From: CAYLZW01 sp964388085
Lineage (GTDB): Bacteria > Myxococcota > UBA727 > CAYLZW01
NCBI GenBank assembly: GCA_964388085.1
Contig: CAYLZW010000006.1
Location: 1 to 63,493, forward strand
Direction of reading: 5' to 3'
DNA: 63,493 bases
Below, one piece after another: positions 16,622-25,367 of this stretch. Under the pieces are notes generated by a model that made no database searches, was not told the origin of the DNA, and was given only the letters and a program-made list of their open reading frames with translations. The position numbers and the translations under genes were made by a program. The stretch's first letter is position 1, and the number at the start of each line of letters is the position of its first letter.

Positions 16622-18463
16622 TCAGCGCAGAAGACGCTTCAACGCGCGATGCGTCGCCGTGCCGCTGGCGGGGAGGCAGAGCGCCTGCTCGGCGATGCGC
16701 CGGGCGCCCGCCGCGTCGTGACCGGCGCGCGCCTCGGCTCTCGTCAGCGCCGCCTTCGCCTTCTGGTCGACCTGTCGCAGTTGGGCGGCGATCTTTGCGT
16801 CCTTGCCCTCGAGGGAGCTCGCGCGGCGCGCGGCCTTGGCCCAGGCGCAGTCATCGCCTCGCTGCCGCGCCGACACCGCCTCGAGGAAGAGGGCGTCGGC
16901 CAAGAGCTTGCCGACGCGCTTCGCTTCCGGCCCGGACGTTCGTCGACCGAGCACGTCGAGCAAGCGGTAGGCGCGATCGAGCTCACTGGCGGCGCGCTTG
17001 TCCTTCTTGCGCAAGAGATCGCGCCCCTTTGTCAGGCTGTCCTCGTAGGCGTCGAGGTTCGCGAGGTAACGACGGGCGGGCGCGGAGCCTTTCGCGGCCG
17101 CCTGCTCGGTCAACACGCGCGCCTCCATGCTGTCTCCCTGCTGGAACGCGTTGCGCGCGCGCCCGACGACAGGATCCTCTGGCGGCGGCGCGTTCTTGAG
17201 CTTCTCGATGCGCGCCTTCATCGCGTTCGCGAAGGTGTCCTTCGGCCAGCGCTCGAGGTGCACCGCGAGGAGCGCCGCGGCGCCGTCCAGATCGCCCTCG
17301 TCGATGCGCGCCTCGACGCGCCGGACGCTCACCTTCTGCGCGCGTTCGTCGACGTCGGCCTTGAGCTCCTCCCGCCCCTCGGCGAAGCGGCTCGAGTCCG
17401 GGATGAAGCGCAGCTTGGCGAGCGCCTCCTCGACCTGGCCGTCGTCGAACAGGCGGCGCGCCTCCTTGAGCGCGAGGGCGGCCTCGACGTCGCTCGCGAG
17501 CATGCGCGAGAGGCTCTCCGCCTCCGGGTGGTTCGGCACGAGGGCGAGCACGGCCGACAGACGCTGCTGCGCGCCTGCCAGATCGCCGTCGTCGGTGTGC
17601 GCGCGCACCTCGGCGAGCAACGTCGCCACCTGCGCCTCGACCTGGGCCGCGTCGGCCGTCCCATGGAAGAACACGAAGTAGGCGGCGGCGCCCACGCCGA
17701 GCACGAGGATGAGCGCGATGGCGAGCGCCGCGGCGATCAGCGTCCGCCGCGAACGGCGCGCGTCGTCGTCGCCGCCGGGTCGCTTCGGCATGGTCTTCGT
17801 CTGCGTGAGCGCCTCTTGCCGCTGGAGGCGAACGCCCGTGCGCGTGCGCTCCTTCGGCGGCTCGCCCGCCTCGTCCGGCGGCTTCGGCTCGGGCATGCGC
17901 TCGGCCCACGAGAAGCGCAGCTCACTCTGGCCGACGGCGATGACGTCACCGTGCTTGAGCACGGTGGACAGCTCGAGCGGCGCGCCGTTCAGCAGCGTGC
18001 CCGAGCCGGAGCCGAGCTCGTCGATGATCCAGGCGCCCTCCTCTTCGTCGAGGTACAGCTCGATGTGCGCGCGGGAGACCGTCGGGTCGGTGAGCTTCAG
18101 GTCGCCCTGCCGGCCGACGACGTAGGGAGTGACGTCGAGGATGACGTCCTTGCCCGCGTCGTCCCCGACGAGGACCTTCAGGCGACCGCCGCGCAACGCC
18201 GGCTTGTCCGGCGCCGTGCGAATGGCGGTGACCTCGGCGCGCGAGCCGAGCCGCGCGGTGTCTTCGGCGAGATCTCCCTCGCCGCCGACGGGGGGACGCG
18301 AGGGTGGCGGCTCGCCGGCGTTCAGCACCGTCTCGGCGCGAGGGTCGAACTGGCCGCGCCCGCCGGAGACGGTCGTGACCTCCTTCGTGCTCGCGTTTGC
18401 ATCCACGCCCTGGTCGTGCTCGCGCTCTCGGCGACGATCAGCGGCGCGGCGCCCTTTCACCAT
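16622..18463 (-). CDS. FHA-domain membrane protein with periplasmic TPR-like region
   Basis: 613 residues from ATG 18463 (GGAGAA upstream). Residues about 80-185 form an FHA domain with GRQGD, SRAHIEL and GTLLNG, which binds phosphothreonine. One transmembrane helix lies about 235-260 (ALAIALILVLGVGAAAYFV). A long helical repeat region of TPR-like pairs reaches the C-terminus. The FHA is cytosolic and the repeats probably periplasmic. It is the third gene of a sigma factor - anti-sigma - FHA operon, 34 nt after the anti-sigma gene, and could link Ser/Thr phosphorylation (kinase gene at 13070) to this regulator. Confidence 0.85.
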   Translation of the reverse strand: MVKGRRAADRRREREHDQGVDANASTKEVTTVSGGRGQFDPRAETVLNAGEPPPSRPPVGGEGDLAEDTARLGSRAEVTAIRTAPDKPALRGGRLKVLVGDDAGKDVILDVTPYVVGRQGDLKLTDPTVSRAHIELYLDEEEGAWIIDELGSGSGTLLNGAPLELSTVLKHGDVIAVGQSELRFSWAERMPEPKPPDEAGEPPKERTRTGVRLQRQEALTQTKTMPKRPGGDDDARRSRRTLIAAALAIALILVLGVGAAAYFVFFHGTADAAQVEAQVATLLAEVRAHTDDGDLAGAQQRLSAVLALVPNHPEAESLSRMLASDVEAALALKEARRLFDDGQVEEALAKLRFIPDSSRFAEGREELKADVDERAQKVSVRRVEARIDEGDLDGAAALLAVHLERWPKDTFANAMKARIEKLKNAPPPEDPVVGRARNAFQQGDSMEARVLTEQAAAKGSAPARRYLANLDAYEDSLTKGRDLLRKKDKRAASELDRAYRLLDVLGRRTSGPEAKRVGKLLADALFLEAVSARQRGDDCAWAKAARRASSLEGKDAKIAAQLRQVDQKAKAALTRAEARAGHDAAGARRIAEQALCLPASGTATHRALKRLLR

Positions 18464-18497
18464 GGCGACGGTTCTCCTCGAGCGCTGGCCGGACGCG

Positions 18498-20111
18498 TCA
18501 GTTCTTGCCTCGTGGCTCGGACGCCGCGGCCGGCGCCGCCTCCGCCTCGAGCGCGTCATCGTAGCGCGCGTTCGAGCGCACGCGCGGGTCGGCGTCGAGC
18601 CGGGCGAGCGCCGCCTCCGCCTCCTTGCGCTGCTCCTTGACGACGAGGAGCTCGCGGTAGAGCTGCCGCGCGAGCACGAAGTCGCCGAGCGCCTCCGCCG
18701 AGCGCGCGGCCACGAGCAGGCCCTCGGGGACGCCCGTCGCCTGAATGCCGGGCCGCTTGACCGTCGGCAGCAGCGCCAGCACCTCGGCGTGGCGGGTGAG
18801 CGCTTGCAGCGCACGCATCCGCCCGACGTAGGGCACCACCCCCATCAGCGCGCCGCGCGGATCCTGCCGCGTAACGGACGTGAACAGGTCGAGCGCCTCG
18901 AGCGCTCGGCCCGCGCTGAGCTCGCGCTCCGCCGTCACCAGCGTGAGCTGCAACGCGTCGAAGCGCTCGTTGTTTTGCCCGAGCTCGGTGCCGGGCTTGG
19001 CGCTCTGGCGCGCGGGCGCCCGGGAGCGCGCGCTGCGCTTCTTCGCCAACTGACGACGGACGACGTCGGGCAACGCGGGAGGCGCGGGCGGAGCCGCCGA
19101 CGGGCTCGGCGCCACGCTCGTGGAGCTGCCGCTGGTGGTCATCCCACGCGCCGGCCCTTGCTGGAGAACGGGCTGTTCGCGCTTGTGCTCCGACGCCTCG
19201 GCGGCGCGCTCGAGGCGCCCTCCGCGGATGTCCTCGTCGAGGCTCGCGCCCGGCTTCTGCTTCGCCTTCGCGGCGTCCTTCGCGGGCGCACGATCCGCTG
19301 CGTCTTCTTCAGCGTCGGCCGGCGCGAACCCCTCGGCGTCGCCCGCCCCGAGCGCCTCGAGCGGCGGCGTGGGGAGCGCGAGCTTGTCCTGCTTCTCTGC
19401 CCGCTGCTCCGCCGCTTTTTGGGGCTTCTCCTCGAGCGCTGGGTCCGACAGCGTGCCCCGCCCGGCTCCGCCCGACGAGCGGGCGCCATCGCGCGAGAGC
19501 TTGCCGAGCCCGCCGACCTCTTCGGCGAGGCCCGACGCGGTCGCTTCCGCCAACGGCTCGGCCGGCGCGTCGGCGAACGTCGCCGCCGCCTCTGGCTCGG
19601 CCTCGGCGACCGCGCCCCGCGGGAGGGCGTCCTGTCCAGTGCCCTCCTTCGCCATACCGGCGGCAGGCCTTTGGGCTTCGCTCTGCTTCGGCACGGACTC
19701 GGCGGCGGGCGCGGCCATGTCGGGCGCCGGCGTCGAGCCTTCCTTGACGACGAGCAGCAAGGCGGCCGCCGCGGCGACGGCGAGCCCGCCGCCGACGAAC
19801 CAGAGCTGGATGCGCGCCAAGAAGCCGCCGCTCGCCCCGCGCGCGTGCGCCTGTCGGATCTCGGGCGGCCGCGCCAACACCTCCGCGCGCAAGATGGCGT
19901 CCGTGAGGTGCGCCGGCGGTAGATCGACGCCGGACGCCTCCCCGTAGCGGGCGTCCTCGACGAGCAGCTCGCGCGTGGCCAACAGCCCGTCCACCTCGGC
20001 GCGCAGCCCGGGGTCCGCCTCGAGGCGCTGCTCGAAGGCCCGCACCTCGTCGCTTTCCAGCTCGCCGTACACGTACGCGAGCATCAGGGTGTCGTCATCG
20101 CGGAGGGTCAT
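18498..20111 (-). CDS. Probable membrane anti-sigma factor with large alanine-rich/TPR extension
   Basis: 537 residues. The first about 60 residues (LMLAYVYGELESDEVRAFEQ) resemble the helical anti-sigma domain, but there is no HxxxCxxC zinc motif. A transmembrane helix is at about 100-120 (GGGLAVAAAAALLLVV). Residues about 125-370 are low-complexity Ala/Pro/Glu/Lys, and about 380-520 are helical repeats of TPR type (RALEALDLFTSV). It lies 103 nt downstream of the ECF sigma gene, so it is the likely membrane-bound antagonist. The extracytoplasmic part may sense envelope state. Confidence 0.75.
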   Translation of the reverse strand: MTLRDDDTLMLAYVYGELESDEVRAFEQRLEADPGLRAEVDGLLATRELLVEDARYGEASGVDLPPAHLTDAILRAEVLARPPEIRQAHARGASGGFLARIQLWFVGGGLAVAAAAALLLVVKEGSTPAPDMAAPAAESVPKQSEAQRPAAGMAKEGTGQDALPRGAVAEAEPEAAATFADAPAEPLAEATASGLAEEVGGLGKLSRDGARSSGGAGRGTLSDPALEEKPQKAAEQRAEKQDKLALPTPPLEALGAGDAEGFAPADAEEDAADRAPAKDAAKAKQKPGASLDEDIRGGRLERAAEASEHKREQPVLQQGPARGMTTSGSSTSVAPSPSAAPPAPPALPDVVRRQLAKKRSARSRAPARQSAKPGTELGQNNERFDALQLTLVTAERELSAGRALEALDLFTSVTRQDPRGALMGVVPYVGRMRALQALTRHAEVLALLPTVKRPGIQATGVPEGLLVAARSAEALGDFVLARQLYRELLVVKEQRKEAEAALARLDADPRVRSNARYDDALEAEAAPAAASEPRGKN

Positions 20112-20214
20112 GGCGCTGTTCTTCGTCTCTCTCTCGGAAGGTCGCGTGGTCTCTGGGTGAGCGTCTATGGGTTCTAACGGGTCGGGCCGCCCGCCGATCT
20201 AATGCCCGTGCGCG

Positions 20215-20892
20215 TCAGGAGCTGTCCGGCGCGTGGAAGCCAGCGGCCTCGAGCGCCTTGCGCAGGGTAGTGAGCGCGTAGCGCATGCGCGACTTCACCG
20301 TGTTCTCGTTCGCGCCCACGGCGTCGGCGATGTCCTTGAACGCCAGCCCGCCGTACTCGCGCAGGCAGAACACCTCGCGCTGCTCCTCGGGCAGGGTGTG
20401 CAGAGTCTCGTCGATCAGCGCGCGCACGCGCTTGTGGTCGGTGACCGCGTCGCTGCCTGGCGTGGCGGACGCCACGCGATCCTGCCGTTCCTCGCCGCTG
20501 TCGCCGTCCCTGCTGGCCGGCTCGTTCAAGCTCTCGGTCTTGCGGAAGCGGCCCTTGCGCGCCTCGTCGATGCAGAAGTTCCGCGCGATCGTGTACAGCC
20601 ACGTCGTGAACTTCGCCTTCTGCTCCCACCTTGTGGCATTGCGCACCACACGCAGAAACACCTCCTGCGTCGCGTCCGCCGCCGCCTCCGGGCTGCCGAG
20701 CGAGCGCAGGCAGAAGCGATAGACGGGCTTCTCGTGTCGCTCCACGAGCACGCGGAAGGCCTCTACCTTGCCGTTCTGGTAAGCGGCGATGAGCTCCTCG
20801 TCGGACTGTCCCCGAAGAGCGGGCGCGAGCGCACGCGCGGCCTCCGCGGTGGGAGGCGAGAGCGCTTTGGTGCCGGAGGGCTCAGCGGTCAT
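20215..20892 (-). CDS. ECF-type RNA polymerase sigma factor
   Basis: 225 residues from ATG 20892; longer upstream frames are Arg/Pro-rich and unlikely. Region 2 (FRVLVERHEKPVYRFCLRSL through ATQEVFLRV) and region 4 (LPEEQREVFCLREYGGLAFKDIADAVGANENTVKSRMRYA helix-turn-helix) are clear. The inter-region linker is acidic and fairly long. It is followed by an anti-sigma candidate and an FHA protein, so it probably directs an envelope or surface response. Confidence 0.9.
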   Translation of the reverse strand: MTAEPSGTKALSPPTAEAARALAPALRGQSDEELIAAYQNGKVEAFRVLVERHEKPVYRFCLRSLGSPEAAADATQEVFLRVVRNATRWEQKAKFTTWLYTIARNFCIDEARKGRFRKTESLNEPASRDGDSGEERQDRVASATPGSDAVTDHKRVRALIDETLHTLPEEQREVFCLREYGGLAFKDIADAVGANENTVKSRMRYALTTLRKALEAAGFHAPDSS

Positions 20893-20963
20893 GCCGTCTT
20901 CGAGGTCTCGCGGACGCGGCTGGTTCCGAGGCCGCCCCCGCCGAACGCTACCACGGGAGACGT

Positions 20964-21275
20964 TCAGGCGACGTGGCGCTCGCGCAAGACGAAGGTGGTG
21001 CGGCAGCCTCGGCACGCGAGCACCTCCCGCTCGGCGAAGCCGGTGCGGGTACGCCGGTAATTCTCGAGCGCGAAGGCCGCCTCGCAGCTCGGGCAGCGAT
21101 CGAGCCCCTGCTGCGCCATCAGCTTGAGCTGGATGTAGCTGCGCTTGTCCTCGGGATGGGTGCGCACGCGGAACATGAGCTCGACGAGCGCGCTCAGCTG
21201 CGGCGCCTGCAAGACGAGGGCGTCCTGCTTCTCGAGGGTGCGGGTGCTGGCGGAGCGGTGCACGGCGTCGGACAT
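20964..21275 (-). CDS. Small zinc-ribbon protein
   Basis: 103 residues from ATG 21275 with AAGGTG upstream. The C-terminal half carries CPSC (about 61-64) and CRGC (about 88-91), a four-cysteine zinc ribbon. No other domain is seen. It lies between RNase R and the sigma factor gene on the same strand; no function can be assigned. The cysteine spacing and ribosome-binding site support a real gene. Confidence 0.7.
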   Translation of the reverse strand: MSDAVHRSASTRTLEKQDALVLQAPQLSALVELMFRVRTHPEDKRSYIQLKLMAQQGLDRCPSCEAAFALENYRRTRTGFAEREVLACRGCRTTFVLRERHVA

Positions 21276-21412
21276 GATGACACCTTGCCCGCGATCTCGC
21301 GCTCGATCGAGATCTTCACCCTTGGCGCCGCTTGTCCCCACCGTGCTCCGGTAGGCGCCACGACGTCGAGAACACTTCTTGGTAGGCGCCGGCGACGCCA
21401 GCAGCACCCGGG

Positions 21413-23764
21413 CTAACGACGGCCTTTGCCGCCCTTCTTCCCGCCCGGCTTGCTCCCTCGGCCGCCGCCCTTTCGCTCTTGTCGACCGCCGCCGCTGCGA
21501 GGACCGGCTTGTTCGCGCGTCTTCTTGCCCTGGCGCGCGAGGAAGCGATCCCAGGGGTGATCCTCGCGGCCCTTGGTGGCGAAGATCTCGACGGACTTGC
21601 CGTGCTGCTCGGTGATCTTCACGAGGCGTAGCGCCACCTGGCGCTTGGCGACGTCGACGGCGTCCACCGAGACCAGCACGCGATCGCCGACGCCGATCTC
21701 GAAGCCGGAGCGGCCGTACAGCCGCATGCGCAGCTCGTCGTACTCGAGGAATTCGTTGGCGATGGTGGCGACCGGCACCATGCCCTCGACGTAGGGCTCG
21801 AACAGGCGCACGAAGGCGCCGAATTCCGCGCAGCCGGAGACGGCTCCCTCCAGCTCTTCGCCGACCTTGTCGCGCATGATCCACGTCGCCATCAGCGCGT
21901 CGATGGCGCGCTCGGTGACGGTGGCGCGGCGCTCGGCGTCGGAGCAGCGCGCGGCGAGGTCCTCGAGGGCGTTGGTCTTCGCCTCCGCCTCCTGCTCGCT
22001 CGGCTGGTAGCGCGGGTGACGGATGTGATCGCGCAAGAGCCGGTGCACGACGAGGTCGGGGTAGCGGCGGATGGGCGAGGTGAAGTGCGTGTAGGCGTCG
22101 CTCGAGAGCGAGTAGTGGCCGAGGTTGTCGGCGCTGTAGCGGGCCTGCATCATCGCGCGCAAGAGCAGGAAGTCGAGCACGCGGCGCAGCGGCGAGTCGC
22201 TGAGCGGCTCGAGGATGGCGCGGATGTCCTTCGACGAGGGCACGTGGCCCTTCTTCTCGGGCGGCGGGCGAACGCCCTGCTCCTGCGCGATGACGCGCGC
22301 GAGCCGCAGGAAGCGCTCGACCTTCTCGAGGTTCGGCGGCTCGTGCACGCGGTAGATGGCCGGCAGCCCCTTCGACATGAAGCGCTCGGCGACGGCCTCG
22401 TTGGCGGCGAGCATGAGGTCTTCGATGAGCTTGTGCGCCTCGTTGCGCTCGAGCGGGAACAGCTTGCGCGGCACGCCCCGCTCGTCGACCTCGATGACCG
22501 TCTCCGGCAGCTCGAAGTCCATGGAGCCTCGCCGCTGCCGCATGGCGCGGAGGGCGCGCGCCGCCTTGCGCAGCACCTGCAAGCTGTCCTGCACCGCGGC
22601 GGGGATCTGCGCGGCGAGCTGCTTGTCTCCTTCGAGGTACTTCCACACTTTCGTATAGGTGAGGCGCGCGTGGCTCTGCATGAGCCCCTCGAAGAAGCGC
22701 GAGCGCTTCACCTGCCCGCGCGCGTTCACGAGCAGCTCGGCGCACAGGCACAGGCGCTCGACGTGCGGGTTCAGCGAGCACAGGCCGTTCGAGAGCGCCT
22801 CGGGCAGCATCGGGATGACCGAGCCCGGGAAGTAGACGCTGGTGCCGCGGATGGTCGCGTCCTCGTCGAGGGCGGAGCCCGGCCGCACGTAGTGGCTGAC
22901 GTCCGCGATGGCGACCAGCAAGAGGAAGTCCTTGCCCTCCATGCGGCCGTACACGGCGTCGTCGAAGTCCTTGGCGGTCTCGCCGTCGATGGTGCAGAGC
23001 GGGATGGCGCGCAGATCCTCGCGTCCCTTGTGGTCCTCGGGCGCGGGCACGCTCGGCAGCGACGACGCCTCGCCGAGCGTCTCGGGGCTGAAGGGGCGCG
23101 GGATGCCGGCGTCGGTGACGATGCGATCGATCTCGACCGAGAGCTCGCCGGCCTTGCCGATGACGCGCACGACGCGGCCCATGGCCGAGGTCACGTGCGT
23201 CGGGTACTGCGTGATGACGACCTCGACGACGCTGCCCTCGGCGATGTCGTCGGCGCGCCCCTCGTCGCCCGGCGGCAACATCACGGGCGTGCCGAGCACC
23301 TCCTTCGGGCACTCGACCCACGCCGAGCCGCCGCGCCGATGCAGCTCCCCGGTGACGAGGCTGCGCGAGCGCGAGATCACCTTCGTGATCTTCGCGACCG
23401 GACCGCGCGGGCTCGCCTCGAGGCGCGCGCACACGCGATCGCCGTCGAGCAGGCCGGCGAGCGCCTCCGGCTCGATGAAGCCGTCCTTCTGTCCGGCCGC
23501 GTCGGCGATGAACCAGCCAAAGCCGCGCAGGGTGCGGCTCACCTGACCCTCGAGCACCAGGCTGTGCGACGCGAGCGCGAAGCGGCGGCCGGGGAGCTGC
23601 ACGAGATCGCCCTCGTCGACGAGCACGTAGAGCATCGCGCGCAGCGCCGAGCGATCGTCGGCGGGCAGCTCGAGGAAGGACGAGACGTCTTTGGCTTTGA
23701 GCGCACGCTCGGGATCGGCGCGGAAGGCGGCGAGCACGGCGTCGCGGTCGAGAGGAAGTGACAT
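21413..23764 (-). CDS. rnr: Ribonuclease R (RNB/S1 3'-5' exoribonuclease)
   Basis: 783 residues from ATG 23764. It has an N-terminal winged-helix region, cold-shock OB domains (RTLRGFGWFIAD), the RNB catalytic core with TIDGETAKDFDDAVY supplying the metal-binding aspartates, and a C-terminal S1 domain (VGEELEGAVSGCAEFGAFV). It ends in a lysine/glycine/arginine-rich tail typical of RNase R. It degrades structured RNA processively. It is divergent from a lipoprotein gene across 85 bp. Confidence 0.96.
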   Translation of the reverse strand: MSLPLDRDAVLAAFRADPERALKAKDVSSFLELPADDRSALRAMLYVLVDEGDLVQLPGRRFALASHSLVLEGQVSRTLRGFGWFIADAAGQKDGFIEPEALAGLLDGDRVCARLEASPRGPVAKITKVISRSRSLVTGELHRRGGSAWVECPKEVLGTPVMLPPGDEGRADDIAEGSVVEVVITQYPTHVTSAMGRVVRVIGKAGELSVEIDRIVTDAGIPRPFSPETLGEASSLPSVPAPEDHKGREDLRAIPLCTIDGETAKDFDDAVYGRMEGKDFLLLVAIADVSHYVRPGSALDEDATIRGTSVYFPGSVIPMLPEALSNGLCSLNPHVERLCLCAELLVNARGQVKRSRFFEGLMQSHARLTYTKVWKYLEGDKQLAAQIPAAVQDSLQVLRKAARALRAMRQRRGSMDFELPETVIEVDERGVPRKLFPLERNEAHKLIEDLMLAANEAVAERFMSKGLPAIYRVHEPPNLEKVERFLRLARVIAQEQGVRPPPEKKGHVPSSKDIRAILEPLSDSPLRRVLDFLLLRAMMQARYSADNLGHYSLSSDAYTHFTSPIRRYPDLVVHRLLRDHIRHPRYQPSEQEAEAKTNALEDLAARCSDAERRATVTERAIDALMATWIMRDKVGEELEGAVSGCAEFGAFVRLFEPYVEGMVPVATIANEFLEYDELRMRLYGRSGFEIGVGDRVLVSVDAVDVAKRQVALRLVKITEQHGKSVEIFATKGREDHPWDRFLARQGKKTREQAGPRSGGGRQERKGGGRGSKPGGKKGGKGRR

Positions 23765-23849
23765 CGCGGCGGAGATAGCGCGTTTCTCCGTTTGTGGAGA
23801 GGTGTCGCTTTCGCGCAAGATACGCTCGACCACCTTTGGGAGACGGAAC

Positions 23850-24557
23850 ATGACGCGGACCCCTGCACACGCGCTCGGCGCCCTCGTGCTCGTGAGCGCG
23901 CTCGCGAGCGGCTGTCGCTTCGGCGACGCCTCCTTCGAAGGCACCCTCGGCGAGCTCTCGTTCGATCCGGCCGGCACGGTGTTCAGCTACAGCGACGAGC
24001 GGGACGACGACCTGCTCGAGCGCGACGACAAGCCCGTCGTCGTCATGCTGACCTGGCTGACCTTCGACCCCGAGGCCGACCTCAACGATCTGCCCGGCGC
24101 CGAGCTCGAGAACTACCGGCACGAGCTGCGCCTGCGCGACGCGCTCGCGCTCGTGTTCGACGACGCGGACGCGCTGGTGTCGGGCGCAGAGTACGTGACC
24201 GTCAGCGAGGGAGGCAGCGAGATCAGCAACGACGGCCTGAGCGCGCGCGTGCACCTCGCGCCCGAGCGCCTCACGCGCGGCTCGACCTACGCCGACTTCG
24301 CCGCCTACGGCTCCCGCCGCCAGGTCGCGGTGACGCTCGACGAGGTGCGGCTGCTCGAGGACTCGCCGGCGCTCTCGGGCACGGTCGTCATCGACGTGAG
24401 CCGCGCGGAGATCGATCCGCCGGGCGCGCGCGAGGGTCGCCTCGAGGGCCGCTTCACAGCGCCCATGGTGCAAGAGCGCGCCGCCGAGCAGAACCTCTCG
24501 CTGCTCGTCGTGGACGACATCCTCGGCCTGCCGCTCGTGCTCGAGGAGACGCCATGA
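23850..24557 (+). CDS. Lipoprotein, paralogue of the next gene
   Basis: 235 residues with GGGAG upstream of the ATG. The signal peptide ends in lipobox ALASGC. The mature protein starts SFEGTLGELSFDPAGTVFSY and near its end has EGRFTAPMVQERAAEQNLSLL. The neighbouring lipoprotein has the same two motifs, so the pair arose by duplication. It is acidic, predicted beta-rich, with no known domain. The stop overlaps the next ATG (ATGA). Probably an envelope lipoprotein of unknown function. Confidence 0.82.
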   Translation: MTRTPAHALGALVLVSALASGCRFGDASFEGTLGELSFDPAGTVFSYSDERDDDLLERDDKPVVVMLTWLTFDPEADLNDLPGAELENYRHELRLRDALALVFDDADALVSGAEYVTVSEGGSEISNDGLSARVHLAPERLTRGSTYADFAAYGSRRQVAVTLDEVRLLEDSPALSGTVVIDVSRAEIDPPGAREGRLEGRFTAPMVQERAAEQNLSLLVVDDILGLPLVLEETP

Positions 24558-25342
24558 ACAAGCTACGGCGAGCGAGCGCGCGGCTGCCGGCGGCGGCGGT
24601 GCTGAGCGCCGCGCTCGTCGGCGGCCTGGCCTGCGGCACCTCCGTGGAGGGCACCTTCCAGGGCGTCTCCTTCGTGCCCGCGCCCACGGCCTTCACCGTC
24701 GCCGACCGCCACGATCTGGTGCGCTCGGGCGGCAGCTTCCTCGCGGTGCGTCGGGCCGACGAGAACATGCGGCTCGACATCGTGCTCACCGGCGCCGGCG
24801 CGGCGCCCGACGAGGAGTGGCGGCGCTATCCGGCCGACCGCCTGCTCTCGCTCAAGAAGGACCTGGCCACCCTCGACGGCGTGCACCTCCGTGGCATCCC
24901 GCTCGCGCGCGCCGTGGCGGGTGACGAGGTCGAGCTGCACCAGGACGCCGCGGGCAACCTGAGCGGCGACGACTTCGAGCTCAGCCTGGTGGCGGCGCTG
25001 CCCGACGACGAGGCGGTGGCCGCGCAGGGGCTCGGCGCCGACGTGAACGTGAAGCTGCTGTTCGACGCCGTCGACGTCACGCCGCGCGGCGGCGTCATCG
25101 TGGGGCGGCTCGAGATCAAGCGCGAGCGCGCCGAGGGTCAGGTCGGCGAGGTCGCCACCGGCGAGGTCACCATCGGCTTCACGGCGCCCATCGTGCCGGA
25201 GCGGCTCGGCAAGTCGAACCTCTCGCTGTTGACGCCGGTGATGGCGTGCGCGGCCGCCGCGGGCCCCGTGCGCGCGGGCGCTTGCCGCGACGAGCCGCCG
25301 CTGCCCTACGTCGACGCGTCCGGCACGCTGAGCGGTCCCTGA
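24554..25342 (+). CDS. Lipoprotein, paralogue of the preceding gene
   Basis: 262 residues, translationally coupled to the gene before it. Lipobox VGGLAC; the mature part begins SVEGTFQGVSFVPAPTAF and has IGFTAPIVPERLGKSNLSLL near the C-terminus, mirroring its neighbour. A Cys-containing C-terminal tail (CAAAAGPVRAGAC) is not shared. Unknown function; the shared motifs suggest a two-lipoprotein assembly or complex. Confidence 0.82.
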   Translation: MNKLRRASARLPAAAVLSAALVGGLACGTSVEGTFQGVSFVPAPTAFTVADRHDLVRSGGSFLAVRRADENMRLDIVLTGAGAAPDEEWRRYPADRLLSLKKDLATLDGVHLRGIPLARAVAGDEVELHQDAAGNLSGDDFELSLVAALPDDEAVAAQGLGADVNVKLLFDAVDVTPRGGVIVGRLEIKRERAEGQVGEVATGEVTIGFTAPIVPERLGKSNLSLLTPVMACAAAAGPVRAGACRDEPPLPYVDASGTLSGP

Positions 25343-25367
25343 GCTGCGGGCGCGATACGGGGGACGT

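Noticed and set aside
16649..18640. Plus-strand open frame of 663 residues opposite the FHA gene
   Set aside because: Shadow; the minus strand has FHA motifs, a membrane helix and a good ribosome-binding site.
20964..24473. Single 1169-residue minus-strand open frame
   Set aside because: It is the zinc-ribbon gene joined to a shadow frame of RNase R; only the last 103 codons look real.
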